Part shown: positions 34,952-43,720 of the stretch, piece by piece
How positions within the stretch are numbered: the first letter of the stretch is position 1
Layout: the number at the start of each line of letters is the position of its first letter
From: Streptomyces sp. SS1-1
Lineage (GTDB): Bacteria; Actinomycetota; Actinomycetes; Streptomycetales; Streptomycetaceae
Reading direction: 5' to 3'
DNA length: 64,000 bases
NCBI RefSeq assembly: GCF_008973465.1
Contig: NZ_WBXN01000004.1
Coordinates: 7,170,501-7,234,500, forward strand
The notes under the pieces: model-generated
What the model saw: the letters and a program-made list of their open reading frames with translations, nothing else
What the model was told of the DNA's origin: nothing
The model's database searches: none
Program-made: the position numbers and the translations under genes

Positions 34952-35824
34952 TCAGCCGATCCTGGCCCCCGCACCGCTCACCCGGACCCGCGGGTCACCC
35001 GCGCGCAGCGTCACCGTCAACTCGCCCGGGCGGCCCATGTCCTGGCCCTGGAACAGGGTCAGGACAGCGTCCTCCGGGACCAGGCCCAGCTCCTGGGCGT
35101 AGGCGCCGAACGCGGCCGCGGCGGCACCGGTCGCCGCGTCCTCGACGACCCCGCCGACCGGGAAGGGGTCCCGCACATGGAAGACGGTGGGGGACTCTCG
35201 CCACACCAACTGGACCGTGGTGAGGTCGAGTCGGTGCATCAGCGCCTCCAGGCGCGCGAAGTCGTACGACAGGTCGGCGAGGCGTGCCCGGGTCGCCGCC
35301 GCGAGGACCAGATGACGGGCGCCCGCGAAGGCGATGCGGGGCGGGAAGGCCGGGTCCAGGTCGGCGGCCGGCCAGTCGAGCGCGGCCAGCGCCTCGTCGA
35401 GATCGGCGTCCGCGACCTCCTCCAGACGCGGCTCCACACTGGTCAGGGTGGCCCGGACCGTTCCGTCCTCGTCCGTCACCTCCACCGGGACGACACCGGC
35501 GGGCGTCGTGAACACCAGCTCGCCGGGCCCGATCCGCTCGGACAGCGCGATCGCCGCCGCGACGGTGGCGTGCCCGCAGAACGGCACCTCCGCCTTGGGG
35601 CTGAAGTACCGGATGGTGTACGCCCTCCCCTCCGGGCCCTCGCTGCCGGCGGGAGGCGCCGTGAGGAAGGCGGACTCCGAGTACCCGAGGTCCGCCGCGA
35701 TGGCCAGCATGGCGTCGTCGTCCAGGCCGGTGGCGTCCAGGACCACACCGGCGCGGTTGCCCCCCTCGGGGGAGGTGGAGAAGGCGGTGTACCGGAGCAC
35801 CTCGGGCTGCGCGTTCGTCGTCAT
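34952..35824 (-). CDS. PhzF-family isomerase
   Basis: 290 aa from ATG 35824. It shows the two-lobed diaminopimelate-epimerase-like fold pattern with the catalytic Glu50 in LGYSESAFL, PFCGHATVAAAIAL (the second conserved loop) and DPFPVGGVVEDAATGAAAAAF near the C-terminus. PhzF proteins isomerise phenazine precursors; most paralogues such as this one have unknown substrates. There are no phenazine genes nearby, so a housekeeping or detoxification role is likely. Confidence 0.87.
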   Translation of the reverse strand: MTTNAQPEVLRYTAFSTSPEGGNRAGVVLDATGLDDDAMLAIAADLGYSESAFLTAPPAGSEGPEGRAYTIRYFSPKAEVPFCGHATVAAAIALSERIGPGELVFTTPAGVVPVEVTDEDGTVRATLTSVEPRLEEVADADLDEALAALDWPAADLDPAFPPRIAFAGARHLVLAAATRARLADLSYDFARLEALMHRLDLTTVQLVWRESPTVFHVRDPFPVGGVVEDAATGAAAAAFGAYAQELGLVPEDAVLTLFQGQDMGRPGELTVTLRAGDPRVRVSGAGARIG

Positions 35825-35964
35825 GCACGCGAGAACCCGGCCGGGTCCAAGGTCATTCCCCCGCTCGCCGCCCCGTCGCCACTGAACGCCCGCAGCCGTG
35901 AACGACCGTACGCGTGAACGGAAAAGGGGCTGAGCCCGCGGGCGCCCGTTGTTAGGGTGCGTCC

Positions 35965-36396
35965 GTGTCAATGATCAGGAAGGTCCAGGTCACGTTCGAC
36001 TGCGCCGACCCGGAGCGTCTCGCCCGCTTCTGGTGCGAGGTGCTCGGGTACGAGGTGCCGTCGCCCCCGGCCGGCTTCGCCACCTGGGACGCGTACCACG
36101 CGGCCCAGCCGGAGGAGAAACGCGGCGCGTGGTTCGCCTGCCAGGACCCCTCCGGGGTCGGACCCCGGCTGTTCTTCCAGCGCGTTCCCGAGGGGAAGGT
36201 CGTCAAGAACCGCGTGCACCTCGACGTGCGCGTCGGCACCGGCCTCCGGGGCGAGGAACGCCTCGCCGCGCTGGAGGCCGAGTGCGCGCGACTCCTCCCG
36301 CTCGGCGCGGTCCGCGAGCGCCTGCTGTACGACGGCGGGGACGACGCCTGCATCGTGATGCGGGACATCGAGGACAACGAGTTCTGCCTGGACTGA
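35965..36396 (+). CDS. VOC-family (glyoxalase/bleomycin-resistance fold) protein
   Basis: 143 aa from GTG 35965; ATG 35971 is an alternative start two codons on. It opens MIRKVQVTFDCADPERLARF and continues WCEVLGYEV, with GPRLFFQRVPEGKVVKNRVH and a C-terminal DIEDNEFCLD. This is the glyoxalase-like-domain (Glyoxalase_6) pattern of one betaalphabetabetabeta pair per half; His and Glu ligands appear partly retained. Function unknown; commonly found singly in streptomycetes. Confidence 0.82.
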   Translation: MSMIRKVQVTFDCADPERLARFWCEVLGYEVPSPPAGFATWDAYHAAQPEEKRGAWFACQDPSGVGPRLFFQRVPEGKVVKNRVHLDVRVGTGLRGEERLAALEAECARLLPLGAVRERLLYDGGDDACIVMRDIEDNEFCLD

Positions 36397-36405
36397 GCGC
36401 CCCGC

Positions 36406-37620
36406 TCAGAGGAAGCGCCGGATGGGCCTGACCGCGGTCTCCTTCACGCGCTGCGCCGCGGCGCGCCGGCGCCACCGGCGCAGGTCGATCTCGACGCTCC
36501 GTTCGAGGTCGGCGTCGAAGTCCCGGTCGAGCTTCGCGGTGAAGTCCTCGTCCAGCACGGCGAGCATGACCTCCTCGTCGTGGTCCATGGACCGCCGGTT
36601 GAAGTTGGTGGAGCCGATGAGGGCGGCCACCGAGTCCACGGTGATGATCTTGGCGTGCATCATCGTCGGCTGGTACTGCCGGATGTGCACACCGGCCTCG
36701 AGCAGCCGCGTGTAGTGGTGCTGGCCCGCCAGCTGGCAGGCCCGCTGGTCGGTGTGCGGCCCGGGCAGCAGGATCTCGACCCGCACCCCGCGCCGGGCCG
36801 TCCGGCACAGCAGGTCGATGAAGTAGTCGTCCGGCGCGAAGTAGGCGGTCGCCAGCCGGAACCGCTCCTCCGCCGAGGTGAGCATGACCCGGATGAGGGT
36901 CTGCATGTCCTGCCACCCGATGCTGGCCGACCCGCGGACGACCTGTACCACCGACGACCCCTCCTGCGGGTGCGGGGTGAAGCGGTCGCGCTCGTCGAAC
37001 AGCTCCTCGTGGCACTCCGCCCAGTTCTGCGCGAACGCGGCGGCGATCCCGTCCACGGCCGGGCCGCGGACCTGTACATGGGTGTCCCGCCACTCGGACG
37101 GGTCGCGCGCGTCTCCGCACCACTCCTCGGCGATCCCCACACCGCCGGTGAACGCGGTGTGCTCGTCGACGATGAGGGCCTTGCGGTGACAGCGGTGGTT
37201 CTGCTTGAACGGGGACAGCCACACGGGCTTGCGGAACCAGGCGATCTCGACGCCGGCCGAACTCATCAGCTCCAGCAGCCGGCCCTCGATCTCCTTCGCG
37301 CCGAACCCGTCCAGCAGCAGCCGCACCCGTACGCCCGCGTGGGCGCGCCCGGCGAGGGCGACGGCGAAGTCACGGGCGATCTGACCCTTCCAGTAGACGA
37401 AGGTCATCATGTCGATGGTGTGCTCGGCCCTGCGGATCGCGCCGAGCATCGCCGGGAAGATCTCGTCGCCGTTGCGCAGCGGGACGAGCGCGTTGCCCTC
37501 CGTCGCCGCCACCCCGATGAGCCGCTCCAGCCGGCGGCGCAACCGCTGCTTGCGGTCCTCCGCCGCCGCCGACTGTCTGTCCTGGTCGGGACCGGGTGCC
37601 GGTATGCCGTCGAGTATCAC
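36406..37620 (-). CDS. Cardiolipin synthase-like phospholipase D
   Basis: 404 aa from GTG 37620 with TGTGGAGA upstream. There are two HKD motifs: H145-x-K147-x4-D152 (HRKALIVDEHTAFTGG) and MMHAKIITVD...GSTNFNRRS near residue 320. An N-terminal positively charged amphipathic stretch (RKQRLRRRLERLIGV) could bind membrane; no clear transmembrane helix is seen, unlike the ClsA/B type, so this is closer to the soluble ClsC/YwiE-like group. It probably transfers phosphatidyl groups between lipids. Convergent with the VOC gene. Confidence 0.87.
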   Translation of the reverse strand: MILDGIPAPGPDQDRQSAAAEDRKQRLRRRLERLIGVAATEGNALVPLRNGDEIFPAMLGAIRRAEHTIDMMTFVYWKGQIARDFAVALAGRAHAGVRVRLLLDGFGAKEIEGRLLELMSSAGVEIAWFRKPVWLSPFKQNHRCHRKALIVDEHTAFTGGVGIAEEWCGDARDPSEWRDTHVQVRGPAVDGIAAAFAQNWAECHEELFDERDRFTPHPQEGSSVVQVVRGSASIGWQDMQTLIRVMLTSAEERFRLATAYFAPDDYFIDLLCRTARRGVRVEILLPGPHTDQRACQLAGQHHYTRLLEAGVHIRQYQPTMMHAKIITVDSVAALIGSTNFNRRSMDHDEEVMLAVLDEDFTAKLDRDFDADLERSVEIDLRRWRRRAAAQRVKETAVRPIRRFL

Positions 37621-37735
37621 GTCGGGTCTCCACAGGGCGAGAAGTACGTCAGGGGGCCGCGGAAGCGGCCCCCTGAGCGGATGCCCCGTCGGCGCGTGCT
37701 CACGCCCCGCGGCCGTACGGGTGTCCCCGCGGCGG

Positions 37736-38020
37736 TCAGCCGCCGACGTACCAGCTGAAGCCGCCGTTGCTCGCGGCGAGCGTGACGAACAGGATCCACA
37801 GGACCACGTCGACCACGCCGAGGATGATGCCGGCCTTCGCCATGCCCGCGCCGTTCCCGCCTCCGGCCTGACGCCGGGCGAGGGCACCGAAGACGATGGC
37901 CAGGGGGCCGAGGATGATGTTCAGGATGAACAGGCCGACGATGCCGCAGACCAGGCTCGCGATCGCCATGCCGTTGGTACGCGACCCCGACGTGGCCGAG
38001 GAACCACCGTAACTCGCCAT
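37736..38020 (-). CDS. DUF4190 two-helix membrane protein
   Basis: 94 aa from ATG 38020, GGAGTG ribosome site. It has a short polar start (Gly/Ser-rich) and two membrane helices, MAIASLVCGIVGLFILNIIL and AGIILGVVDVVLWILFVTLA, separated by PLAIVFGALARRQAGG. This is the DUF4190 pattern found in many actinobacterial membrane proteins, often near cell-envelope genes. Function unknown. Confidence 0.82.
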   Translation of the reverse strand: MASYGGSSATSGSRTNGMAIASLVCGIVGLFILNIILGPLAIVFGALARRQAGGGNGAGMAKAGIILGVVDVVLWILFVTLAASNGGFSWYVGG

Positions 38021-38199
38021 TGCACACTCCCTGTTGCCTTCGCGCGACGCCGAACGTGCCGCGCTCTCCTCACTGTTGGCTGCCTTGCCCGAATGCCCCC
38101 ATCCGGGCGACTCATGTCTGGGGGAGGGCAACGGTCGGGCCCCTTCGGCAGTCGTACGCAGTGCCGGACGCGGCAGTGGGAGCGCCCCTGGGAGGAACG

Positions 38200-38964
38200 A
38201 TGAGTCGTCGCGGTGTCGTCGTGGGAACCGCCGTGCTGCTGCTGGTGGGAGCCGGTGTTCCGGCCGGAGCCGCCCCCGCCGGCCGGGCGGGCGAGCCGGT
38301 GGTCGCGGGGGCCGTCGTCAACCAGGGACGTGACGTCGTCGTGGGCACCACGCACGACGTGACCTTCCCGGTCACGGTCACCGGCTCGGGGAACCCGGCC
38401 CTGACGTTCGTGGACGTCGATCTGAAGGGGCCGCACGGTGGCTTCTTCACGACAGACGCCTACTGCGAGACCGCCACGGCCTGCACGACGAGGTTCACCG
38501 TCAACGCCCACCTCGCGCCGGGCGCCGACGACCCGGTGGACCTCACCGACGCGCAGGCGGGCACCTGGACCGTCGACGCGCTCGCCGAGACCGGGGACGG
38601 CCGGTCCGTCCTCGCCCGGGACGCGGGATCGTTCTCCCTCAAGCGGGCCGCACGGCTCACGGCGAACGCCTCACCGGAACCGGTGGCCAAGGGCGCCTGG
38701 CTCGCCGTCGGCGGCCGGCTCGTCCGGGCCGACTGGGACACGTACCGGTACACCGGATACGCGGGCCGGACGGTGCAACTGCAGTTCCGGCCGAAGAACT
38801 CCAGCACCTACACCACCGTGGCGACCGCCAGGACCAACCGCGCCGGCGACCTGCACTTCAGGGTGAAGGCCCTCAGGGACGGCTACTGGCGCTGGAACTT
38901 CGCCGGCACCGCCACCACGGGCGCGGCGAAGGCCGCCGGCGACTACGTGGACGTACGCCCCTGA
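38200..38964 (+). CDS. Secreted protein with Ig-like/beta-sandwich repeats
   Basis: 254 aa from ATG 38200, GGAGG site. Signal peptide MSRRGVVVGTAVLLLVGAGV with likely cleavage after GAAPA. The mature part has one probable disulfide (C86-C92 region: YCETATACT), then beta-rich repeats: FPVTVTGSGNPALTFVDVDL, and a C-terminal KGAWLAVGGRLVRADW... YAGRTVQLQFRPK...YTTVATARTN...FRVKALRDGYWRW. This resembles the bacterial surface beta-sandwich domain common in Streptomyces secreted proteins. No catalytic residues. Confidence 0.7.
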   Translation: MSRRGVVVGTAVLLLVGAGVPAGAAPAGRAGEPVVAGAVVNQGRDVVVGTTHDVTFPVTVTGSGNPALTFVDVDLKGPHGGFFTTDAYCETATACTTRFTVNAHLAPGADDPVDLTDAQAGTWTVDALAETGDGRSVLARDAGSFSLKRAARLTANASPEPVAKGAWLAVGGRLVRADWDTYRYTGYAGRTVQLQFRPKNSSTYTTVATARTNRAGDLHFRVKALRDGYWRWNFAGTATTGAAKAAGDYVDVRP

Positions 38965-38983
38965 CGCGCAGGCGGTCAGGCGG

Positions 38984-39793
38984 TCAGTCCCTGCCCCGGA
39001 CCACGGTCACCGGGCAGTGCGCGTGGTGCAGGACGGCCTGGCTGACCGAACCGAGCAGCAGTCCGGCGAAACCGCCGCGTCCCCGTGCGCCCACCACGAC
39101 GAGCTGGGCGTTCCTGCTGGCCTCGATCAGCATCTCGCGGGGCTCACCGCTCAGCACCTGCTGCCGGACCACCACGTCCGGGTACCGCTCCGCGAACCCG
39201 GCGACCGCGAGCGCCAGCAGCCGCTCGGCTGCGTCCACTCCCGTACCGGCGGGCGCGTAGTCCGGCTGCCACACGTGGACGGCGAGCAGTTCGGCCCCGC
39301 GCAGATCCGCCTCGGCGACGGCGAACTCCAGCGCCCGCTCGCCCTGCGGGGACCCGTCGACGGCGACGACGACCGGCCCGCTCTCGTGCGGTTCGCCGCG
39401 GATCACCAGCACCGGGCACTGGGCGTGCGCGGCGAGGGAGACGGCCGTCGACCCCAGCAGCATCCCGACGAAGCCGCCGACGCCGCGGGCGCCCACGACC
39501 AGCAGGTCCGCGGTCCGTGACTCGGCGGTCAGCACCTCCACCGCGCCGCCGTGCACCACCTCATGGGTGACCTCCACCTCGGGGGCCACCGCGTGGGCGT
39601 GATCCGCCGCCTCCCGCATCAGCTCCTCCACCGGCGCCGGGTCCGGCGGCGAGTACATCGGCCGGGTCAGCGGGCCGAAGGCATGCACCACCCGCAGCCC
39701 GGCCCCGCGCCGCGCGGCCTCGTGCGCGGCCGTCTCCACCGCCGCCCGGCACGACGACGACCCGTCCACACCGGCGACCACGAGCTTTCCCAC
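38984..39793 (-). CDS. Universal stress protein with two UspA domains
   Basis: 269 aa. The first UspA domain (1-132) has VVAGVDGSSSCRAAVETAA and GARGVGGFVGMLLGSTAVS; the second (about 140-269) has VVVAVDGSPQGERALEFAV and GARGRGGFAGLLLGSVSQA. Both ATP-binding loops are intact, as in mycobacterial tandem Usp proteins. It is separate from the single-domain Usp at 27.2 kb. Convergent with the secreted-protein gene; 20 bp separate the stops. Confidence 0.9.
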   Translation of the reverse strand: MGKLVVAGVDGSSSCRAAVETAAHEAARRGAGLRVVHAFGPLTRPMYSPPDPAPVEELMREAADHAHAVAPEVEVTHEVVHGGAVEVLTAESRTADLLVVGARGVGGFVGMLLGSTAVSLAAHAQCPVLVIRGEPHESGPVVVAVDGSPQGERALEFAVAEADLRGAELLAVHVWQPDYAPAGTGVDAAERLLALAVAGFAERYPDVVVRQQVLSGEPREMLIEASRNAQLVVVGARGRGGFAGLLLGSVSQAVLHHAHCPVTVVRGRD

Positions 39794-39886
39794 CGGACCT
39801 CCTGCACCACCGGACCCCCGAACGACACGCCTTCGCCAGGATCACTCCGGCCGGGCGGCGCTGCCACCCATGCGCGCCCGGACGGC

Positions 39887-40687
39887 TCACCCGCCGTCCG
39901 GTCCGCCGGGCGCCGGGCAGGTCCTCCCGGGCGGGCAGAACCAGGCGGCCGCCGTGTCGATCAGCTCGCGTTCGGCGGAGTCGTCGTTGCCGGGGCCGTA
40001 GGCGACCAGCGCGTAGCGGTTGTCGTCGGACGCCCGGAACCGGTGGTCGATGACATGCCGTAGCGACCCGGAGTCCGACTCGCCGGCGATCTCCCTGGCC
40101 CGGTACTCGTGTTCGGCCGCGTCGTCCGGAGCCGACGGGATCCGGCCCATCGTGATCCGCTCGTACCCGTCCAGCCGGGCGGCGGCCTCCTGGGCGATGA
40201 CGAGCGAGTCGTACGGCGCGAACTCCTCCAGCTGGAAGATCTGCAGGCGGCGCAGACCGTCCGGGCTGCGGTAGTCGACGATCCTGATGCCGTACTTCGA
40301 ATCACCGTACTTGGGCGTCCAGCCGGTGGGCACCGCGATACGGAACCCCTCCTCGTCCTGCACCTCCGCGTACCCGTCGGGCAGGACACCGGACGCCGTG
40401 GCCGTGCCGTCCGTCGCCTCGGCCGTCTCCGTCTCCGTCGCCGGGTCGGTGGGCTCGGTGCCCTCCTGTTCCTGCGCGGTGGGGGACGGGGGCGGCGGAG
40501 GTGGTTCCGGCTCGTCCTTCCAGCCGAAGGCCCAGACACCGAAGCACATCCCCACCGCGGCCAGCACCATGCCGCCGCGCCGCACCACGAGCTGCTGGCG
40601 CGGCAGATCCAGGTCCCGGTCCGGCCGGCGGAGACGTTCGCGGTGCTCGTCCGCCCAGTCCTGCCGTTCCCTGTCGTACACCTTCAT
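39887..40687 (-). CDS. Membrane-anchored protein with extracytoplasmic domain (third gene of unknown operon)
   Basis: 266 aa from ATG 40687, GGAGGGACG 7 bases upstream. A charged cytosolic start (YDRERQDWADEHRERLRRP), one membrane helix (GMVLAAVGMCFGVWAFGW) and a Pro/Glu/Thr-rich external linker precede a beta domain (from about 105, EVQDEEGFRIAVPTGWTPKY...RIVDYRSPDGLRRLQIFQLE...RYALVAYG). This domain resembles the extracytoplasmic C-terminal part of several Streptomyces Ser/Thr kinases (GFxxAVPxGW...). Two cysteines at the extreme C-terminus (WFCPPGRTCP). It follows the MSGGSIATG gene on the same strand (49 bp), forming a three-gene unit. Confidence 0.7.
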   Translation of the reverse strand: MKVYDRERQDWADEHRERLRRPDRDLDLPRQQLVVRRGGMVLAAVGMCFGVWAFGWKDEPEPPPPPPSPTAQEQEGTEPTDPATETETAEATDGTATASGVLPDGYAEVQDEEGFRIAVPTGWTPKYGDSKYGIRIVDYRSPDGLRRLQIFQLEEFAPYDSLVIAQEAAARLDGYERITMGRIPSAPDDAAEHEYRAREIAGESDSGSLRHVIDHRFRASDDNRYALVAYGPGNDDSAERELIDTAAAWFCPPGRTCPAPGGPDGG

Positions 40688-40736
40688 CGCCGTCGTCCCT
40701 CCACGCTGGCGGCCGTCTGCGTCGTCCGGTCGGCCG

Positions 40737-41162
40737 TCAGCCGAGCAACTGGGCGATGCCCTGCACCACGGCGGTCGCCGACGCCACCGCGCCCGCCGCT
40801 GCCGCCTGCGAGCCGAGCCACCGCCGGACACTGCCCAGCACCCGGGTGAGCCGCGCCTGCTCGGCCGTGCCCGAGCCGGTGATCTCGTCCCGCAGGCCCA
40901 CGAGTTCGTCGCGCAGGGCCGCCTCGTCCGCTCCGCGCCCGGCCCCCTCGGGCAGCTCCGCCAGCAACTCCCGTACGGCGGTGAGCAGTTCCTGATGGGT
41001 GGTGTCGAGCGCGGCACCGCCCGTGGTGTTGTACGAGACGGCCCGGCCCTCCCGGCCGGTGGCGATGGAGCCGCCGGACATCGACCCGATGGTGACGCCA
41101 CCGCCGGCCGTGTTCGGGCCCTCGCCCCCGGAGGGCTGCGGGGAGGTCGTGTTCTCGCTCAT
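40737..41162 (-). CDS. Small protein with MSGGSIATG motif (second gene of unknown operon)
   Basis: 141 aa from ATG 41162, overlapping the 623-aa gene's stop by 4 bp. A disordered Gly/Ser-rich start holds GSMSGGSIATGREGRAVSYN (27-46), then a helical region (HQELLTAVRELLAELPEG and SGTAEQARLTRVLGSVRRWL) and a hydrophobic C-terminal helix (AAAAGAVASATAVVQGIAQL) that could insert in a membrane. The MSGGSIATG-x2-G-x-A motif also ends the partner protein. I know comparable Gly-rich tags in uncharacterised Streptomyces proteins but no function. Confidence 0.65.
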   Translation of the reverse strand: MSENTTSPQPSGGEGPNTAGGGVTIGSMSGGSIATGREGRAVSYNTTGGAALDTTHQELLTAVRELLAELPEGAGRGADEAALRDELVGLRDEITGSGTAEQARLTRVLGSVRRWLGSQAAAAGAVASATAVVQGIAQLLG

Positions 41163-43030
41163 GCGGGGTTCCCTTCCTGACGCGCACGGCCGTTGCCGGG
41201 CGGGGGAGCGGTGTGCGAGGTCGCCTGTCCGTGGCTGCCGGTGGCGATGGAGCCGCCCGACATGTCCTGGATGAAGACGCCTCCACCGCTGACCTGGTAG
41301 ATGTGCTGCTCGAACTCCTCGGTCCGGTAGCCGTGTTCGCGCAGCGCCGTTCGGACGCCGCCCACGATCCGCTCCTCGACCGTCTTGATGTACCGCTCGG
41401 CGTCCATGTCCTGGAAGCGCGAGAGCTTCTGCTGCGCGGCGAGCGCCCGCAGCGAGACACGGGGCACGTCCGGCGGTCCAGCCCCCTCGGACCGGCCGGA
41501 GGCGCGCTCCCGGCGCAGCCCGCCGAGCGCGCCGATCGCGCAGTCCAGGCCGATCGCGGGAGCGTGCCGCAGGGCGCGCAGCGCCCCGCGGTACCACTTC
41601 TCCGGCAGCCGCTCCACCAGCGCGTCCACGCCGCGGAACTCCTTGCGGATCGGGCCCAGCACATAGGACTCGACCTCCAGGACGAGCATCCCGCCCTGGG
41701 TGTGCACCCGCACCAGCACGGTCACGACGAGCTGTTCGTGCCAGCCGCCGACACGGACGCGCAGGAAGACCCGCCGGGCCTCGCCGCCCTCGTCGATCGC
41801 CTCGTCCAGATGCGCGGCGATCTGCTCCGGGTCGTAGACCGCGTACGCGCCCGTGCCGCGGCCCCCGTCCGGACCGGCGTGGGCGCTCGCGTCGTCCACA
41901 CCCCCGAGCTCCACCCGCTCGGCACGGCCGACGCCTCCCGGCAGGAACAGGAACCGCTCGATCTCCAGCTCCCGCAGCCGGTCGCGCCCGGTGCGCGCCG
42001 CGGACGCCCGCAGCTCCCTCAGCTGCGGCTCGATCAGGTCCAGCGCCGCACGGGCCGTCAGCCGCTCCCTGGCACGCGGCGGAACACCGGTCGCGTGCCC
42101 GTCGGCGCCGCCGCGGTCCCCGCCGTCGACCTGCGCGGGGATACGGTCCCGGCGGCCGTCGGGCAGCTTGCGCAGCTCCATGGCGAACGACCAGCTCCGT
42201 TTGCGCCCGCCCAGCCCGACGAACGGCCGCTCCACGTCGTACAGCGTGACCGGGGCGTGCTGCTCCCGGCGGATGTCACGGACCAGGTCGTCGTACGGCG
42301 GGCCCGCGGGCAGGCCGGGCTGGGCGGCGGTGCGGAACGTCCACTTCGACAGCCACTGGCACAGCGCCTTGCGGTGCTGGGCCTGGTGGTGCCAGCCGAC
42401 GAGCGCGATCGCGAGGGGGAAGAGCGCCGGGTACGGCGTCTGCGCGGTGCCGTCCACGAGTCCGGCCAGGTACCAGTACCAGTACAGGGCGACCAGCAGC
42501 AGACTGCCCGCGGTGGCGAGGCCGCTCACACCGTTGGCGGCGCGGGCCACCGGGGCGGGCAGCCCCAGCTCCTTCACGGAGGGACCCCGTTCGCTGAGGA
42601 CGCCCGCGAACCACAGGGCCAGCGTGACGAGGGCGTACAGCTGGGACCACGGCAGCCACAGCTCGCCGGAGACGTTCAGCGTGCCGTCGTACAGCGCGGC
42701 GAACACCTGCGCGAAGCCGAAGTCGGCGTCGGGGCCCCAGCGGTCGGACAGGCCGTCCCACGCCATCAGGACGTCGGAGGCGATGAACCCGGCCCACACC
42801 GCCAGCATCAGCAGCGCCGTCCGGGCCTCCTGGCGGCCGATGCGGACGGCGTGGGCCAGCACCGGCAGGACGTCCACGCCGAGGGACGGGGCGACGGGGC
42901 GCTCCCGGTGGCCCACGAGCTCGTCGACGACCTGGCGTCGGAAGGAGGCGTCCTGATAGACGCCGGCGCACAGCAGCCGGGTGGCCTCCGTGCGGCTGTA
43001 GCGGTCTTCGGGAAGGCTGGTGCCCGGCAC
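41159..43030 (-). CDS. Multi-pass membrane protein ending in MSGGSIATG motif (first gene of unknown operon)
   Basis: 623 aa. The N-terminal cytosolic part (RTEATRLLCAGVYQDASFRR) is followed by four membrane helices in about 70-215 (TALLMLAVWAGFIASDVLMA, LYALVTLALWFAGVL, ATAGSLLLVALYWYWYLAGL, LFPLAIALVGW). A large cytosolic domain (about 215-560) has a basic YDVERPFVGLGGRKRSW patch and a beta-rich RVFLRVRVGGWHEQLVVTVL...MLVLEVESYVLGP segment. The helical C-terminal part ends in IQDMSGGSIATGSHGQATS (588-606), the motif shared with the next gene. No known domain recognised. The ATGA junction indicates stoichiometric co-translation. Confidence 0.75.
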   Translation of the reverse strand: MPGTSLPEDRYSRTEATRLLCAGVYQDASFRRQVVDELVGHRERPVAPSLGVDVLPVLAHAVRIGRQEARTALLMLAVWAGFIASDVLMAWDGLSDRWGPDADFGFAQVFAALYDGTLNVSGELWLPWSQLYALVTLALWFAGVLSERGPSVKELGLPAPVARAANGVSGLATAGSLLLVALYWYWYLAGLVDGTAQTPYPALFPLAIALVGWHHQAQHRKALCQWLSKWTFRTAAQPGLPAGPPYDDLVRDIRREQHAPVTLYDVERPFVGLGGRKRSWSFAMELRKLPDGRRDRIPAQVDGGDRGGADGHATGVPPRARERLTARAALDLIEPQLRELRASAARTGRDRLRELEIERFLFLPGGVGRAERVELGGVDDASAHAGPDGGRGTGAYAVYDPEQIAAHLDEAIDEGGEARRVFLRVRVGGWHEQLVVTVLVRVHTQGGMLVLEVESYVLGPIRKEFRGVDALVERLPEKWYRGALRALRHAPAIGLDCAIGALGGLRRERASGRSEGAGPPDVPRVSLRALAAQQKLSRFQDMDAERYIKTVEERIVGGVRTALREHGYRTEEFEQHIYQVSGGGVFIQDMSGGSIATGSHGQATSHTAPPPGNGRARQEGNPA

Positions 43031-43335
43031 TGTGCTCCCATGGTCGTGAAGGGTGGTGCTGTCCCCGGTACGACCCGACGGCCCCGGCGCTGCACGAGCG
43101 CCGCCTCACGGCGGCGGTGCGCCACCGGACGAGGGCTCCGGGAACAGAAGCGCGAGGCTAGAGGAGCGCGGCCCGCGACACGCGCGGCACAAACGCTTAC
43201 TCGCCCGATCCGGTGAATATGCCAGGGGCCCCTGGACAGCCGTCGGCTGCCCACGTCCGGGCGGACCCTACCGGTGCCGGAGACCGGTCAGGAATCGAGA
43301 AGCGTGGCGCCCGGGACCCTTCTAGCGTCGTCCCC
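43031..43335. other. Intergenic region upstream of the unknown operon and the VOC/ADH fusion
   Basis: About 305 bp between divergent units. No gene seen. The stretch AATATGCC near 43217 is locally AT-rich and may be part of a promoter for either side. Confidence 0.35.
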
Positions 43336-43689
43336 ATGACTTCCAGCGACATGACGTCCATCGACTTCCTCACCCTCGAAGTGGCCGACCCGGCCGCCGC
43401 CGAACGCTTCTACACGACCGCCTTCGGGCTGCAGGGCCAGATCCGCTTCCGGGCCTCCGACGCGCCCAGCACCGGGTTCCGCGGCTTCACCCTGTCCCTG
43501 GTGGTGGCCCAGCCCGCCGACGTCGACGCCCTGGTCGGCGGGGCGCTGGACGCGGGCGCCACCACGCTGAAGCCCGCCGCCAAGTCGCTGTGGGGCTACG
43601 GCGGTGTCGTCCAGGCACCCGACGGGACGATCTGGCAGGTGGCCTCCTCGTCCAAGAAGAACACCGGCCCGGCCACCCGCGACATCCAG
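43336..43689 (+). pseudogene. VOC-family protein, C-terminally truncated at a palindromic junction
   Basis: From ATG 43336 the protein reads as a glyoxalase-fold protein: SIDFLTLEVADPAAAERFYT, AFGLQGQIRFRASDAPSTGF and WGYGGVVQAPDGTIWQVASS. Homology ends after KNTGPATRDIQ at about 43689; relatives continue with a second domain half. Beyond that point the same frame runs on to 44448 only because it is antisense to an alcohol dehydrogenase gene. A gene finder would report a chimeric protein of about 370 aa. Probably non-functional or at best a half-length form. Confidence 0.65.
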
Positions 43690-43720
43690 GACGGCGACGA
43701 CGTCACCGTCCTGGATGTCG
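43680..43720. repeat. 41-bp palindrome at the VOC/ADH fusion point
   Basis: CGACATCCAGGACGG (43680-43694) and CCGTCCTGGATGTCG (43706-43720) are perfect 15-bp inverted arms around an 11-bp centre. It lies exactly where the VOC reading ends and the antisense ADH reading begins, so it looks like the scar of a fold-back or palindrome-mediated rearrangement. Confidence 0.75.
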
